Shown: positions 37,701-45,672, counted from the stretch's first letter. The stretch is 64,000 nucleotides of DNA from Holothuria scabra (GCA_037179385.1 CM074187.1:14695450-14759449); one strand, 5' to 3'. Notes: generated by a model from the sequence alone, not told the origin. Numbers and translations: made by a program.

Positions 37701-40700
37701 CTATACTATACTTTTTAATGGTAGCAAAATCAGTGGTCAGGATTCGGGGATGCTTTATCCAGATGTGTCTAAAACTTGACAAAAAATTGCTTAAATTAAA
37801 AGAAGTTACCAGATTACATGTTTTTCAATCACATCACGACTGCCTTTCGTTAAATATATTAAGGTGGCTTTATACATTCATTATTTGTAAATGTTTCCGT
37901 CCGGGTCATGTTAAATTGTTAGTACCATACCAATGAAAATGCGTTTCAAAGTCCAGGAAACAGTCGTTGCATTAATAGGTGTATTAAATCTTCACGATGG
38001 ATTATGATGTACTCGAATAACTGTGGAAGTCTTTTCCAATAGACGCGTCAGCTTAATTTGATTCCCTTACACTAAACACATAATGTTATATCACGACTTA
38101 CTGCTAAATCCAATGGTAGCGCGCGATAAGAAAGCATGTTTTGTGCGCAAGCACCCCAGAGTCATCCTCCGAAACATTGAACGCGCATCTAAACTCCCAT
38201 CGTTCACGTTAATAGGCCTATTTTATGCCGAAAATATCTTGTCCAACTCACTTTTTTGGACAAGCGATATTTCCACTGCTCAGGTAAGCATATGCGTAAG
38301 AAGCAGTTTTTCACGACTGGGGCTTCAAGTCCTTTCTCATCAAAGGCGGACTAAGATGTTTTCTGGGGGTTATAAGAGTCCCCTTTCCCGTTAGTCACCT
38401 GTCTTGTTTAACCTAGATGACAAACACTTGAACAGCAGGTGAATTACAATGTTCCTTTTGCCTACCAAGGAAGGGTACTTAGGGAGAAAGACCCCTAACG
38501 CATTTGGACAATTTTTTGAATTTTTTGAGGTTCCTTAGATTTTTGTGAAAGGCAACGTGCGAGTCGTAAAGAAAACTATGCTTATTGCAAAATCGACAAG
38601 ATTTGTGCGTGGTCGTGGGGTGGGACCAGTTTTCCGACGACGATTTTTCACTTTCCGTTCAGTTAAGCCTAGTTCGTCACGATTGAAGTTAACTGTTCAA
38701 TTATGATCAAAGGCTTTCAGTGCACCAGAGCGCACTAGCGTAAAATTCTTGGAACAGGGGGAGGTCGCCCCCATTTGAGCTTTTTGGATGCTTTGTCCGT
38801 ACATTGGCCGATTTTGTCGGTACATCTGTAAATGGTGGACGGTAGAAACAATATTCCGATAAAGCATATAAAATAATCGTCTTCAACGGAATTACAAAAA
38901 AGAAATAGCCTACCAAAAATTTGGCGTGCATTCACCTTCAGTTACGCTTTGATTAAAGGTTCACGCCAGTTTTAGACATGCCGATTGTATGAAGGTAGTT
39001 TAACAATTAGGATATTGTTCTTTCGTGATCCTTAAAGAAATAATATTTGGAATCGATGAGAAGTTCTGTTCTCTTTTTGTTACTTTGTGAAAGTTTGTGG
39101 AAGAATCATTACACAAATGCAATGTCATATTCCGTTGAACTTTCAGTGTCGCTATACTGAGCCCATTTAGTGGAGGAGCTTATCCTCCTTTGCACATTTG
39201 TTGGCTTTGCCATCAAAGCCGAAAGGTGCACCGTGCCGTCACATAATATACAACATCCAAAAGAGCGTTCTGATTACATCTTATGGCTTTGCATGCAATG
39301 CTCGTTTGGACATGAGCAACGTAACAGGGTTTGCGTTTGCGCAAGTGGGCAAAAACGGTTTTCAGGGTTAGAATTAATTCAGTTGGGAAAATTGAAGTTT
39401 TCCAACCTTCCCTTGGCTAAATATTTTCTTAATTTTTAATATTATCCCAAATTTTTCGACGCGCTTGGCGCGTCTAAACTTTTCCTTCAGAGTTGTGAAG
39501 AAAGCCGTAGCTTCTGGACGACTGCGGATTGCTGAATCCCTAACGGAAGCTTGGCCTCCTGGTTGTGCATATCCTTTAACTACCTTGTTGAGTCCATTAA
39601 GCAGGTTTCAACATGTCAGATTAATATTGCCAAATTCTAAATGTCGGCACTCTTCGTGGCTCTGCAATAGCCACAATAATTGTACCAAATATGAACTGTT
39701 TGTGAACAGTAGTTTCAGTGAACTATAGCTAAAGCTAAGGAAAGGGTCAAAGTTAGTTGAAGCATGATTATCAGGGTTTTTTTCTTCAGTACACTAAGTC
39801 TTTCTTTTCCATTCTTAACTTGATGACTCTAGGCTTGTATAAATTTGAAGCTAAGTTTACTCGTACCGTGCGTAAATTGACAAAGAAGTTAAAATAAAGC
39901 TCCCTCGCCATAGCAACACTGCAATTACTGCCTATAGCTGTAATTCGTATTCGTGAAAAAATATCAATGTTAGTATTTCCATTCCTCGGACATTCGGGGG
40001 AATTTCACTTAGAAATTAGATTCTAACCAGAAAAGTGAAGTTTTGGAGCGCTTCGCGTGCATGTATTCTTCTACTGCCGATGTCGGTTAAGTTATCTTGG
40101 TAGCCGAAGCTAGAGAAAGTGTATTATTACATGACTTCACTACTGACAGACTTACTATAAACATAACAATTTCAAAACGGTGCCTCCTGTGCAGTGACGG
40201 TGACCCCTATATCAGAATTTCTGGCTAAGGTTCCGTTTGGGGTGGATGGAGCGGGCGGGGTCACGACTAGGCCACAAAAACACACAAAAAGGGTGACTTA
40301 TGAAGTAATACCATTTTGACAAGTTTAGGTACATTGGCTACCTGTTGTCGGTATCAACACTGCCCCACTTTTGGCACCTCAGTTACGCTACTGCCAGAGC
40401 GTCCACGACGGTTGAGTCCCGAGGTAGTCGTAGGCTCGTGGCGATGCCACATTGTGATGAGAGTGAAAAAATGAAGCTTCTTTGTGCTCGAAATAGGGAA
40501 AGCGCAAGCACATTTCCATTCATCATATTATAATGAGGGATTTTTACAACCCCTATATTCTCAGCTTTAAACGGTTGTTTTAGCCTAGAAACTTATAACA
40601 CTATTCATTCCGTGTCTAGTGTCCATTTTCAAAGCGAATATCTTCTTAACATCGCAATCGAGCATATCCGATTGCAGTCGGAGGTCGAGAATACGATTCT

Positions 40701-41067
40701 TGGCCAGGTCTTACCAAAGACCATAAAAGTGGAACCTTCTGTCATTGAACTTGTTGCTCAGCATGAATACTGGAGTATGGAAAACAAGCCAGTGAACCAC
40801 AACTGGAAAAAATTGCCGTGGCCGGCTTGACTTGAACCAATTGGTTGGAAACTGGGTCGTAAAACTCCAACTAACCTACTAACTTCTTTGTATTACAAAT
40901 ACCGTGCTAGTTAAAAATTGCGTTAACCAATAAAGTTATGGTAAACCTACCTCTTTATTTGAGAACACTGCTTTAAATGCCTCCAATGTGATCGTTTGGC
41001 TGGAACCGGCAGTTTCCTTGAACTTCCGCTCTACGATGGACAACCATTGCAAGGCCTCGTCAGCCAT
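3533..41067 (-). CDS. NOX5: NADPH oxidase 5-like (NOX5), eight coding exons, 3' part outside window
   Basis: Calcium-activated transmembrane oxidase that moves electrons from NADPH through FAD and two haems to oxygen, giving superoxide. Eight exons (40951-41067, 17110-17260, 16329-16539, 14574-14800, 13749-13949, 12420-12610, 11550-11744, 3533-3665) join with matching phases (0,1,2,1,1,0,0,1) into 475 uninterrupted codons. Residues 51-62, 87-98 and 131-142 are canonical EF-hand loops (DKDNNGSISLGE is the first). About six hydrophobic helices lie between residues 203 and 400. Haem-ligand histidines pair as H280/H294 and H372/H385, the spacing known in NOX enzymes. The FAD motif HPFTIS is at 464-469. 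N-terminal EF-hands plus this core are diagnostic for NOX5; DUOX would add a peroxidase-like domain. The NADPH-binding half is not found between 1 and 3532 and should lie left of the window. Identification is by eye against the family. Confidence 0.95.
4277..4522. mobile_element. 246-bp MITE with TTAA-type target (piggyBac-like)
   Basis: The ends are inverted: CCCTTTGCCG on the left, CGGTAAAGGG on the right. The right flank is TTAA and the left flank TAAA, one base off. The segment is absent from the otherwise collinear copy at 34437-36046, so it is an insertion. TTAA duplications are typical of piggyBac elements; assignment from ends alone is tentative. Confidence 0.55.
4668..6048 (-). mobile_element. 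L1/Tx1-like LINE fragment with poly(A) and target-site duplication
   Basis: Bounded by an 11-bp direct repeat GATGGCTGATT (4657-4667 and 6049-6059); the uninterrupted target exists in the copy near 34815. A T-run at 4668-4673 is the poly(A) tail of a minus-strand element. Residual coding includes the endonuclease-RT linker (ISELEQKLYS, near 5903-6048) and a C-terminal segment at 5019-5495 with WLSITEAKLQYFQFRLIHRV, typical of L1/Tx1 ORF2 C-termini. The catalytic RT region is deleted and frames are broken. Confidence 0.82.
7157..7400 (-). repeat. tRNA-derived SINE, family 1
   Basis: The reverse strand starts with a tRNA-like head with B-box AGTTCGATTCCGGCC (near 7325), passes a body with CCAACTTCCATTGTGTTTGG and ends in a region equivalent to CTTGAACCAATTGGTTGGAA of other copies. 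It lies in NOX5 intron 7. Confidence 0.7.
7555..7800. repeat. Dispersed repeat, inverted relative to 12710-12895
   Basis: Its reverse complement matches 12710-12895 block by block (for example CTCAGTTTATTGCTTCAG and CACAATTGTCTGAAAT). The two copies flank NOX5 exons 6 and 7 in opposite orientation. No coding potential seen. Confidence 0.75.
7801..9262. other. NOX5 intron 7, no recognisable feature
   Basis: AT-rich intronic sequence. Several short reading frames lack codon bias or known motifs. A G-run at 9001-9010 may mark a decayed transposon end. Confidence 0.4.
9263..9437. mobile_element. Short hAT-like MITE (175 bp)
   Basis: Left end CATAAGCGTAGACTTGCTGG, right end CCGTGGCGACGCCACTG, imperfect inverted repeats. 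Flanks CACTTTGA (9255-9262) and CTCTTTGA (9438-9445) match at 7 of 8 positions, as expected for an 8-bp hAT target duplication. The internal blocks TTGTGTCATGGGGGAG and GGTTGGGTCATGGG recur in 12015-12209 (inverted), 28363-28500 and 36823-36999. Confidence 0.75.
10952..11030. mobile_element. Terminal fragment of the CAGGGGTGGCGCC element family
   Basis: AAGGGTGGCGCCAGGATTT followed by GGCGATCCCCCCGACGGAGG resembles the left end of the 20608-22067 element. The matching right terminus was not found, so this is a truncated copy or a different internal deletion. Confidence 0.5.
11395..11530 (-). repeat. Dispersed repeat family 2, adjacent to the exon 7 donor
   Basis: Its reverse complement matches 25130-25290 and 31860-32015, with blocks such as CAGTGGACGTAA, GAAGCAGTTTAAA and CGGCCCTTTGCCAGAGGGTC. 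It ends about 20 bp from the splice donor of NOX5 exon 7. No reading frame conserved between copies; possibly a SINE or MITE. Confidence 0.75.
11550..11744 (-). CDS. NOX5: NOX5 coding exon 7 (haem-ligand helix V)
   Basis: The acceptor is TCTAAAG and the donor GTAAGTAG. The 65 codons open with LFYMSHLLYVVFWFLLLLHG; H372 and H385 are the second pair of haem ligands, 13 apart. HGPRFWKFFLLPGALF follows, close to HGPNFWKWLLVPGILF of vertebrate NOX5. A dispersed repeat ends only about 20 bp past the donor, inside the intron. Confidence 0.95.
12015..12209. mobile_element. Short hAT-like MITE (195 bp), inverted copy
   Basis: Left end CCAGTGGCGTAGTCACGG, right end AATCCTGACTACGCGCCTG (inverted). Flanked by TTTCTGAC (12007-12014) and TTCTGAC (12210-12216). 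Contains CATGACCCAACC and CCATGACACCAACC in the opposite sense to the other copies. Same family as 9263-9437. Confidence 0.78.
12216..12330 (-). repeat. SINE family 1 fragment (3' part)
   Basis: GACTAGTTGGTTTAAGTCGGGCCGGAC followed by an equivalent of the GTGGTTCATTGCC and CCATTGCTTAAGATGAGCACC blocks matches the 3' half of SINE family 1. It abuts the MITE at 12015-12209, so the MITE landed at or within the SINE tail. Confidence 0.65.
12420..12610 (-). CDS. NOX5: NOX5 coding exon 6 (helix IV)
   Basis: Acceptor ATTCTCAG, donor GTAAGAA. The exon gives an extracellular loop with a potential N-glycosylation site (N312-I-T), then the hydrophobic helix FLSGWALDVVLTIMIGLSM and the conserved cytosolic turn CIRRQGHFQ, which equals CIRRSGHFE of vertebrate NOX5. 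It ends in phase 0. Confidence 0.93.
12710..12895. repeat. Dispersed repeat, inverted partner of 7555-7800
   Basis: Shares AACCTTC-like and CACAATTGTCTGAAATTCAT blocks with the reverse complement of 7555-7800. It lies in NOX5 intron 5. Confidence 0.72.
13749..13949 (-). CDS. NOX5: NOX5 coding exon 5 (haem-ligand helix III)
   Basis: Acceptor ATGTAG, donor GTAGG. It encodes ARGNGACLNLNCS, matching the conserved AKGCGQCLNFDC-type segment of NOX5, and then HRYIGYVIGVQGLCHTLAH. H280 and H294 are 14 apart as in all NOX enzymes, with H298 also conserved; they would coordinate the two haems. It ends in phase 1, completing Asp303 with the next exon. Confidence 0.95.
14574..14800 (-). CDS. NOX5: NOX5 coding exon 4 (first membrane helices)
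   Basis: The acceptor TTTTTTACAG has a strong pyrimidine tract and the donor is GTAAG. It encodes residues 160 (last base) to 235, plus one base. A basic linker (RWCQNKNNRSK) leads into the first membrane helix (about 203-222, VILLCAFLFINLSLFLEAAY). The second helix begins at NWYLVI and continues in exon 5. Confidence 0.92.
14801..16328. other. NOX5 intron 3, nothing recognised
   Basis: AT-rich, without terminal inverted repeats, tRNA-like heads or coding patterns that I can identify. The frame at 14854-15192 on the plus strand is antisense to exon 4 at its start and has no known motif. Confidence 0.4.
16329..16539 (-). CDS. NOX5: NOX5 coding exon 3 (EF-hands)
   Basis: The acceptor is AAAG. 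The exon completes the loop D87-E98 (DLNGNGKIDADE) and carries a further loop at 131-142 (DTDGDGVITFEE), with all calcium-coordinating positions intact. It ends at a GTAAG donor in phase 2, so the two bases AA join T of the next exon to make Asn160. Read alone it could be mistaken for a small calcium-binding protein, but both splice borders and phases tie it to NOX5. Confidence 0.93.
17110..17260 (-). CDS. NOX5: NOX5 coding exon 2 (EF-hand)
   Basis: Acceptor TTCAG is followed by TCG in phase 0; the donor GTAAAT leaves one base of a Gly codon. It encodes residues 40-89 plus one base, with the EF-hand loop DKDNNGSISLGE and the first three residues (DLN) of the next loop, which is completed by exon 3. 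Calcium binding here would relieve autoinhibition of the catalytic core, as known for NOX5. Confidence 0.93.
18022..19860. mobile_element. Non-autonomous DNA transposon with CAGGCRCGGATCCA ends (1.84 kb)
   Basis: Left end CAGGCGCGGATCCAAGGGGG; right end, read inverted, CAGGCACGGATCCAGAAAT. CTAG lies next to both ends, but a full 8-bp duplication is not clear. No transposase frame. A smaller inverted-repeat element (18378-18555) sits inside. Confidence 0.62.
18378..18555. mobile_element. 178-bp palindromic-end MITE
   Basis: Left end CAGCTCAGCTGGCTAAGCCA, right end, read inverted, CAGCTCATCTGGCTCAGCCA. It sits inside the 18022-19860 element. GC-rich interior without coding potential. Target duplication not clear. 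Confidence 0.6.
20608..22067. mobile_element. hAT-like non-autonomous element, complete copy (1.46 kb)
   Basis: The ends are perfect inverted repeats: CAGGGGTGGCGCCAG on the left and CTGGCGCCACCCCTG on the right. Flanks AAGCCAGC (20600-20607) and AAGCCACT (22068-22075) agree at the first six positions, consistent with an aged 8-bp target duplication. The interior has repeated CCCCGACGGGG-type blocks near both ends and no intact frame. A second copy occupies 1-1208. Confidence 0.85.
22200..22460. repeat. Dispersed repeat family 3 (GTGGCGGCACCAGGATTT end)
   Basis: Begins AGTGGCGGCACCAGGATTTT and shares the blocks TTTTAGCATATCT and TTTAGTCTCAGAACT with 41870-42050, and in inverse form with 2345-2510. 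Probably another DNA-transposon remnant; the right terminus is not defined. Confidence 0.55.
23590..24325. mobile_element. DNA transposon remnant with GTGGCG ends (0.74 kb)
   Basis: Left end AGTGGCGAAGTTACAGGAGG, right end read inverted AGTGGCGTAGCTAGACAATT. The same 7 bases GGCTGCA flank both sides (23581-23587 and 24326-24332). Interior AT-rich. The right end abuts the tRNA-like SINE at 24327-24690. Confidence 0.65.
24327..24690 (-). repeat. tRNA-derived SINE, family 2
   Basis: On the minus strand the head at about 24690-24594 has an A-box GAGTGGCAGAGTGGTC and a B-box GGGTTCAAGTCCCGC with tRNA-Leu/Ser-like spacing. A body follows with the motif GTGGGTTTTCTCCGACTTTC. The head does not fold as a full tRNA (no convincing acceptor stem), so this is a SINE, not a functional tRNA gene. 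The high GC explains long overlapping frames in several phases. Confidence 0.7.
25130..25425 (+). repeat. Dispersed repeat family 2
   Basis: Matches 31860-32015 and the reverse complement of 11395-11530. It continues further right than those copies with GTCGTAGAATATACCCA and GTTTAAGATGCGACTAAAGG, blocks that recur in diverged form near 45830-45900. Confidence 0.72.
25686..25716. repeat. Poly(T) run
   Basis: About 31 consecutive T. Could be the poly(A) tail of a minus-strand retroposon, but I see no recognisable element to its right. Length may be unreliable in assembly. Confidence 0.8.
25717..27765. other. NOX5 intron 1 segment, nothing recognised
   Basis: No inverted termini, tRNA-like head or protein motif recognised. 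Short frames such as 26007-26246 and 27094-27300 have no family resemblance and no neighbouring splice pattern that would support them. Confidence 0.4.
27770..28260. repeat. Dispersed repeat family 4
   Basis: Shares with 39165-39480 the order of blocks CAAAGCC-rich start, then ACATTGGAAGAG or CATCCAAAAGAG, then TGGTTACAT or TGATTACAT, then GGAAATGAGC or GGACATGAGC, then GTCAAGTAGG or GCAAGTGGGC. Both are in the same orientation. No intact coding. Confidence 0.6.
28363..28500. mobile_element. Short hAT-like MITE (138 bp)
   Basis: Left end CAGTAGCGTAGCCAGCGGG, right end CCCCCGTGGCTACACCACTG, inverted. It carries GGTCATGGTGGGG and AAGGTTGGGTCACC blocks as in 9263-9437. Target duplication not preserved. 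Confidence 0.7.
29345..31845 (-). mobile_element. CR1/L2-like LINE, 5'-truncated and frameshifted
   Basis: Reading on the minus strand from about 31840: the last endonuclease motif (SDHFPVF), a linker (31506-31793), the reverse transcriptase (30476-31513) with YRPISVLPCFSKVIEKL, FRPGHSTVHAIL, LDLSKAFDTLDH and GVPQGSILGPLLF, then after a frameshift in a T-run near 30498 the catalytic YADD (near 30430), and a C-terminal part ending GPKLWNLFPNDIQ with a stop at 29606-29604. The 3' tail is an ATTGAA-type repeat (29348-29364), as in CR1/L2-like elements. The rest of the endonuclease is missing. Not mobile by itself. Confidence 0.88.
31860..32015 (+). repeat. Dispersed repeat family 2
   Basis: Directly right of the LINE's truncated 5' end. 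It begins GAGCCATGCATGACAGACC and shares CGGCCCTTTGCCAGAGGGTC with the other copies. Confidence 0.75.
32402..32683. mobile_element. Probable small DNA transposon (282 bp)
   Basis: Left end GTGGCGGCGCTACTGGGGC, right end read inverted GTAGCGGCGTTAGAATGTC, an imperfect inverted repeat. Interior includes GGGAGCTTTGCCTCCCAGAC. Target duplication not identified. Confidence 0.45.
32684..34428. other. NOX5 intron 1 segment, nothing recognised
   Basis: AT-rich sequence with no motif I can name. A perfect short palindrome GGTCGATCGACC lies at 34026-34037; isolated and probably chance. Confidence 0.35.
34437..36046. mobile_element. hAT-like non-autonomous element, complete copy B (1.61 kb)
   Basis: Left end CAGTGCCGTAGCCACTGG; right end read inverted CAGTGGCGTAGCCAGGATGG. 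Flanked on both sides by CATGCATG (34429-34436 and 36047-36054), a perfect 8-bp direct repeat, the hAT-type duplication; note that this octamer is itself a palindrome. No transposase. A 120-135-bp internal segment (about 35497-35632) is repeated at about 35838-35960. Copy A (3985-7117) lacks the first of these. Confidence 0.88.
36488..37051. mobile_element. DNA transposon remnant hosting a MITE
   Basis: Left end CAGGCGCGTCCATCTTGGGG, right end read inverted CAGGGGCGTAGACCTGG. The interior is split by the 36823-36999 MITE. Outer target duplication is unclear. Confidence 0.5.
36823..36999. mobile_element. Short hAT-like MITE (177 bp) with perfect target duplication
   Basis: Left end CAGTGGGGTAGTCAAGATTG, right end CCCCGTGGCTACCCCACAA. 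Flanked by GGCTGTTG on both sides (36815-36822 and 37000-37007), a perfect 8-bp direct repeat. Shares GTGTCATGG and GGTTGGGTCATTGGG with the other three copies. Confidence 0.85.
37338..37640 (+). repeat. tRNA-derived SINE, family 1, with CTGA-type tail
   Basis: tRNA-like head: A-box-like TGGTCAAGTGGTAAGG (37350) and a degenerate B-box. Body: GGAACCCACTGTCAATGTGC. The 3' part GCCGGCTCAACTTGAACCAG is followed by a tail of CTAA/CTGA units (37570-37630), which forms a microsatellite. The best full-length copy in the window. Confidence 0.8.
39165..39480. repeat. Dispersed repeat family 4
   Basis: Second copy of the 27770-28260 family, same orientation. Frames here (39170-39439 on plus) are not conserved in the other copy. 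Confidence 0.6.
40672..40905 (+). repeat. tRNA-derived SINE, family 1
   Basis: Body GTGGAACCTTCTGTCATTG and 3' part GTGGCCGGCTTGACTTGAAC then CCAATTGGTTGGAAACTGGG and a CTAAC tail. It ends only about 45 bp from the splice donor of NOX5 exon 1. Confidence 0.78.
40951..41067 (-). CDS. NOX5: NOX5 coding exon 1 (start codon)
   Basis: Starts at ATG 41067-41065 and encodes 39 residues beginning MADEALQWLSIVERKFKETA and ending SNKE. It ends in phase 0 at a GTAGG donor (40950-40946). This resembles the N-terminus of vertebrate NOX5 (degenerate first EF-hand, then KE before the next exon). The following residues, SPYVPRIFQLFDKD, come from an exon 23.7 kb away and continue the family alignment directly. 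An in-frame upstream start or a 5' UTR intron cannot be excluded. Confidence 0.88.
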
Positions 41068-42659
41068 TTTCAAGCAACTCACTGCCTCAATGACAGATGT
41101 TCACGTAGTTAACTTTTTCTTACTGCTCTCGCTCAAAACCACGACAATTCAATATAAATGCATATACAAGTGCATTTCAAAAACGTAACCATGAGACGAT
41201 GGTGAAAAACTGTCTGGTTATGCGCAGGGCATCGTACGAAGTGAGGGCGTCGTTACGTATTAGACAGAGACACAAGATTAAAGAAAAAGTTATAATTGTT
41301 TTATCTCAGTACGAGGTAGTACTTCGATGATTAGATTAGATCATCAATAACACATGTCGTGGCTGGTAATGCGAATTGAATCAAAGCTACATAGGCATCA
41401 TTTCCACGTACATGGAGGGAAATTGAATGCACACTCTGTAATTTTCCTGGTTTATGTTTATCATGACCTTCTCCAATTTTAGAAATACCCAGCCTGAGGA
41501 AAAAATTCCTTTTGCACGTTATGACTGGACACAATCATACAAACATGAATACGCTACACCAAGGTCCGCCACGTCTGTTCCCTAAATTTGGTCTTTGTGA
41601 ACCGTATTGCAGCTGGCCAAAACAAATTAATAACATTGATCATCCACAAATTTCCGGTCCTTTAAGAATCATGTAAAGAGTTTAAATGCTAGCTACAAAT
41701 GTATTACTTTCAGCGGTATATGGTATACTTTATATTATTCCATGACCGCAACCAAATATAGCTCCCACTATTAACGGGAAAGCAAAAGCAAAAATTAATA
41801 TTCATATGTGAAGGAGAAAAGAAATGTATACTGTATAATGAAATATTTCCAATCGAAGCAGACGTGTAGAGCGGCGGCACCAGAATATCAAATTTTTAGG
41901 GGCAACCTGAGGGCAAAGGAAAATACTGAGGGGAAATTTTAGCGCGCAGCAAGGTCCTGCGGTTGCTGGAGTTCTGAGAAAGCTTCGAGGTTTAAGCATA
42001 TCTCTGAGTGAAATATTAAGTCTCGGGAGAGGTAAATTATTTGATTTTTCGGTTAACAACTTCTTTTCTTTGGGAATAACAGTTCACATTTTCGTGGTGC
42101 CACCGAGTACCACTTACTAGTCAGTGGCTTAACCATACTTTTTCATTTGGGTGGGGTCAGGGGGATGGGCAAAGTGTTGAATTAGTTTTAAGCTGTAATG
42201 ACACCATCTAAGCAAAACGCAATCATCAGTTGGCGTGCACTCGTGCAGAAATGATGGATGCATGAGGGAGAATAAGAAACAATAGAAAAATAAATGAAGC
42301 ACGCTACGTACACGCCGCGTACTGCCAAGACAGGGCAGCTTTGTAAAACTAGTAATATGCTTACCACATGTAGATTGGAAACCTCTGACATAACCCAGAA
42401 GGGTGAAGGCCTACTCAAAGGGCATGTTGGCAAACTTTTCGCCAGTATCAATTGCAGGTTCACCCAGGCTCCAGTGCACCCCCACCCCAATTACCAACAC
42501 ATACACATAGGCCACATACACTTCCATTCCAGCAACTTTATGGGGGGGGGGGTGCAACTGGAGGGGGGGGGGGGGCAAAGAAAAAAATCTTAAAGGCAAA
42601 TGCCTCCTTATGCCCCCCCCCCCCCCTCACCTAGCGCCGCCATTGGACTCGTTTTTCTC

Positions 42660-43170
42660 AAGATATAAGTAAATGAAGTCAGGCTAGATTTGTGTAGGCG
42701 TCAAAGTGATTTCAAGGGCAGCAGATGTTATATAACCTCCTCACATTGACAAGGAATGCTTGGTTGACCTTTGTTTTTAGACTGATGTGTTGACCTTGAA
42801 ATTAACAGGAAGTGGATCTCCCTGTGGGGATACAAATTTTGCAAAGTTTCCATGCCACTTATGCAACCACATTCTGATATGGGATTGTTGAGCAAAAAAA
42901 ATTGGTTTGAAAAATTAAAGAAAAACAACAGACTGCCAATTAATGTGAGGTTACGATGTCATCTAAGCTTGGGTGAAGTTACAATTTTTGTTGAAATGTG
43001 ACAACTTGACATGCTCATATCATGAGAACCACACATCGAATTTCAATGAAAATTTCACCGAAATGCTCAGAATAAGTACCCCAGCCCCTAACATATCAAA
43101 ACTTGAAGAGACCTTAAACCCTTTTTTTAAGTAAACAGTAGTGTTCAATGTTCAATTTTACAAAGAGGTC
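42660..43170. repeat. Dispersed repeat family 5, left arm of an inverted pair
   Basis: Its reverse complement aligns with 47240-47830 (for example CCTCACATTGACAAGGA against TCCTTGTCAATGTGAGG, and GAGAACCACACATCG against CGTGTGGTTCTGACG). No coding seen. Confidence 0.78.
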
Positions 43171-45454
43171 CTGCTGAACTTCAACTGCAGTTTTAATGCT
43201 TTGATGATTTTAAAACATTTCCCCTTGTACTTAATCACCTACGAAACTAATTATTAACACAAGGTGCGCTTAAAGAGGAGAAAGACCCCTTGTACTTATC
43301 TCACGACTTTTTCGTTACTGAAGCATAACATATGTAGTAGGGTACATATCAAAGCAAACTATTGCAGACCCTCAAATATGCCTTGCTTGTTTTATCATTT
43401 GACCTGTTTACTGTTTGCTTCAAATACTGGCTAAAAGCATAAGCGTACGAAGCGGGGTGCAGAGGTGCACTCGCCCTCCCAATTCGGGCAACAAGCACTT
43501 GGTCTATTCGGGCAAAACATGAGCAAAACATGATAAATCTGCACGACTAGGAATTCTTCTGAACAATTTTGACGATAATTGCAATGCAGCCAGAGGAAAA
43601 TGGCATTTCAAAATACATAGACTACAACTATGGCCTCGAACGACTCTTGAATGACCTAAATATTTACACCCCATCATGTAAACCCTTTAAAAGTCGATTA
43701 AGTAAACCATATTTGTTAAATATCAGACCAGCAGACCAATACCGCATCAAAGATATATCGACCTTTTGATCTAAAACGACTCCGTATGACATTGAATAAA
43801 AAATCTGCGTTTTCCTTAAGTTCCCAAAAAATGGCCAACTTTCAAGGAGAAAGTGTAATTTCTGCGAGTAGATGAGTTTTAACGATTCACTTTACAGCCT
43901 TTAGTGATCCCTAAATATTCTTTCAGCCAACAAGTGGCCTAATTTTCAACAACGAATGTCTGTGAATTTCGTTCCAATTCGGGCACGAATGTGCTCCTGG
44001 GAGCATAGAAGAAAATTGTGGACAGATATGATAGATGGACATGCAGATAAAGTGACGGATCGCAATGGCTAACAGCTATCTTAGAGCTGGTTTGAGCTAA
44101 AAAGGTCGTAGTTATGGGAAAGTTTTAAATGGAAAACATATTTTCAAAATTCGCGAAAAATTCGAGCAGCTTATGGAAGATACTTGTTCTTCAGCCTCGC
44201 TTCATGTTCTGACTAACACTGCGTTAAATAAAAGAAAGAAAAGAATATTCGGGCGAAAACGTTGCAAATACGTTTTGTTAAGTTTTCAATTGCCCGATTT
44301 TGGGAGGTGTACACAATCGCACAAACAATCGCACCACGGCATGGTCTGGTTGCCTCCGAAGCATATTTTGACGCCAGAAATAAAGTTACAGCCGTATTTG
44401 GGCGAAAATTATGTTGAAGGTTTGCGGTGAAATGTCAATTAACCGAAAAAAAATCAATTCAAACTGGCTCAGATACGGTATACCACTTCGGGTGATCTGA
44501 AACAAATGTATTGCTTAATGTAAGTTTGGTCAAACAAGCAGAAAAAAAAATAAAAGTCGAAAGAACGAAAGCACTAGTGACCCTCTTCCCAACCCTGTAC
44601 CTGAATTTTTTTGGTGTAAATCCAAACACATGCCACTTTGAAATTTTTATCCTTGATCTCATGCATACCTGTCGTGGTGGCGTTGCTCTTAGTATTATAT
44701 CATATCATAGACGCAAGGGCAATATGCGCTCCAACCATTGGACCTTAGCAGCGCCCATGTGTCGAAAGATTTACATTTAATCGGGAAACTTTCCGATCAA
44801 TTTGCGATTTGCTCTTTTTATTGGAGTGATCCTTGTTTGCAAAAAAACCTTATGACTACCCACTAGAAATCGCTAAATCCTACTTACAAGCCTGAAAAGC
44901 TCACTTTCTGCTACTTGAGGGGTTGAAGTTTACAGAAAATGTTCTTAACGTGTGCCACATGCCAACTGATGGTTGATCCGCAAAATAAAAGCTCTTAAGC
45001 TTTCAGGCAGGATCACATTTTGGCACTGAACCAAAAATTCCTGTGCACACCCTTTTTGACAGGGGTGGCACTCACTTTTTGACAGAGTTGGCATACACAA
45101 ACACAAATAAGCACCCCACCCACCCAAATTACCAAACATAACGTTGAAATATAATCAATCTTTCCAATATTTTGGATATAACATTAGTCAGTTATTGTGA
45201 AGTAAATTATTAATCAATTTGAGTTACATCAAAGTGATATTTCTGGCCCTTTGTTTTTTTACTATCACAAGCTATTATCTCGAGTCAGCTTGTTATGCCA
45301 TTATCCACATAGGAATTTTACCACCACCTATCCTGTAACAACAGGTAATACTCGCATATGCCCAGACAGACGGACTTGAAATGGTCTGTTCTACCGTCTG
45401 CTGAAAGGGCAAAATAAATAAAATGGTGGAGTTAGATGAAGTTTTATGGCTGTT

Positions 45455-45672
45455 TCTAATCAATTGGTTCAAGTCGGGCCGGCCACGGCCTTTTTTCCAG
45501 TTGTAGCTCATTGGGTTCGTTTTCCCTAATAAATTGCTTATGCTGGGTACCAAGCACAATGGCAGTAGGTTCCATGTTTGTCGTCTTCGGTATGACCCAA
45601 GTAGGAGTTAACTCCAGACCTCGTGCCTGCAAGTCAGATGCTCTAGCCACAGTGACTTGACCATGTAGTCGG
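45455..45672 (-). repeat. tRNA-derived SINE, family 1
   Basis: Minus-strand copy: head ATGGTCAAGTCACTGTGGCT with GGAGTTAACTCCTAC in the B-box position, body GGAACCTACTGCCATTGTGC, 3' part GGCCGGCCCGACTTGAACC. Confidence 0.78.

Noticed and set aside
38083..38394. 103-residue frame as a possible gene
   Set aside because: No recognisable domain, no partner exons, and opposite strand to the host gene; probably chance.
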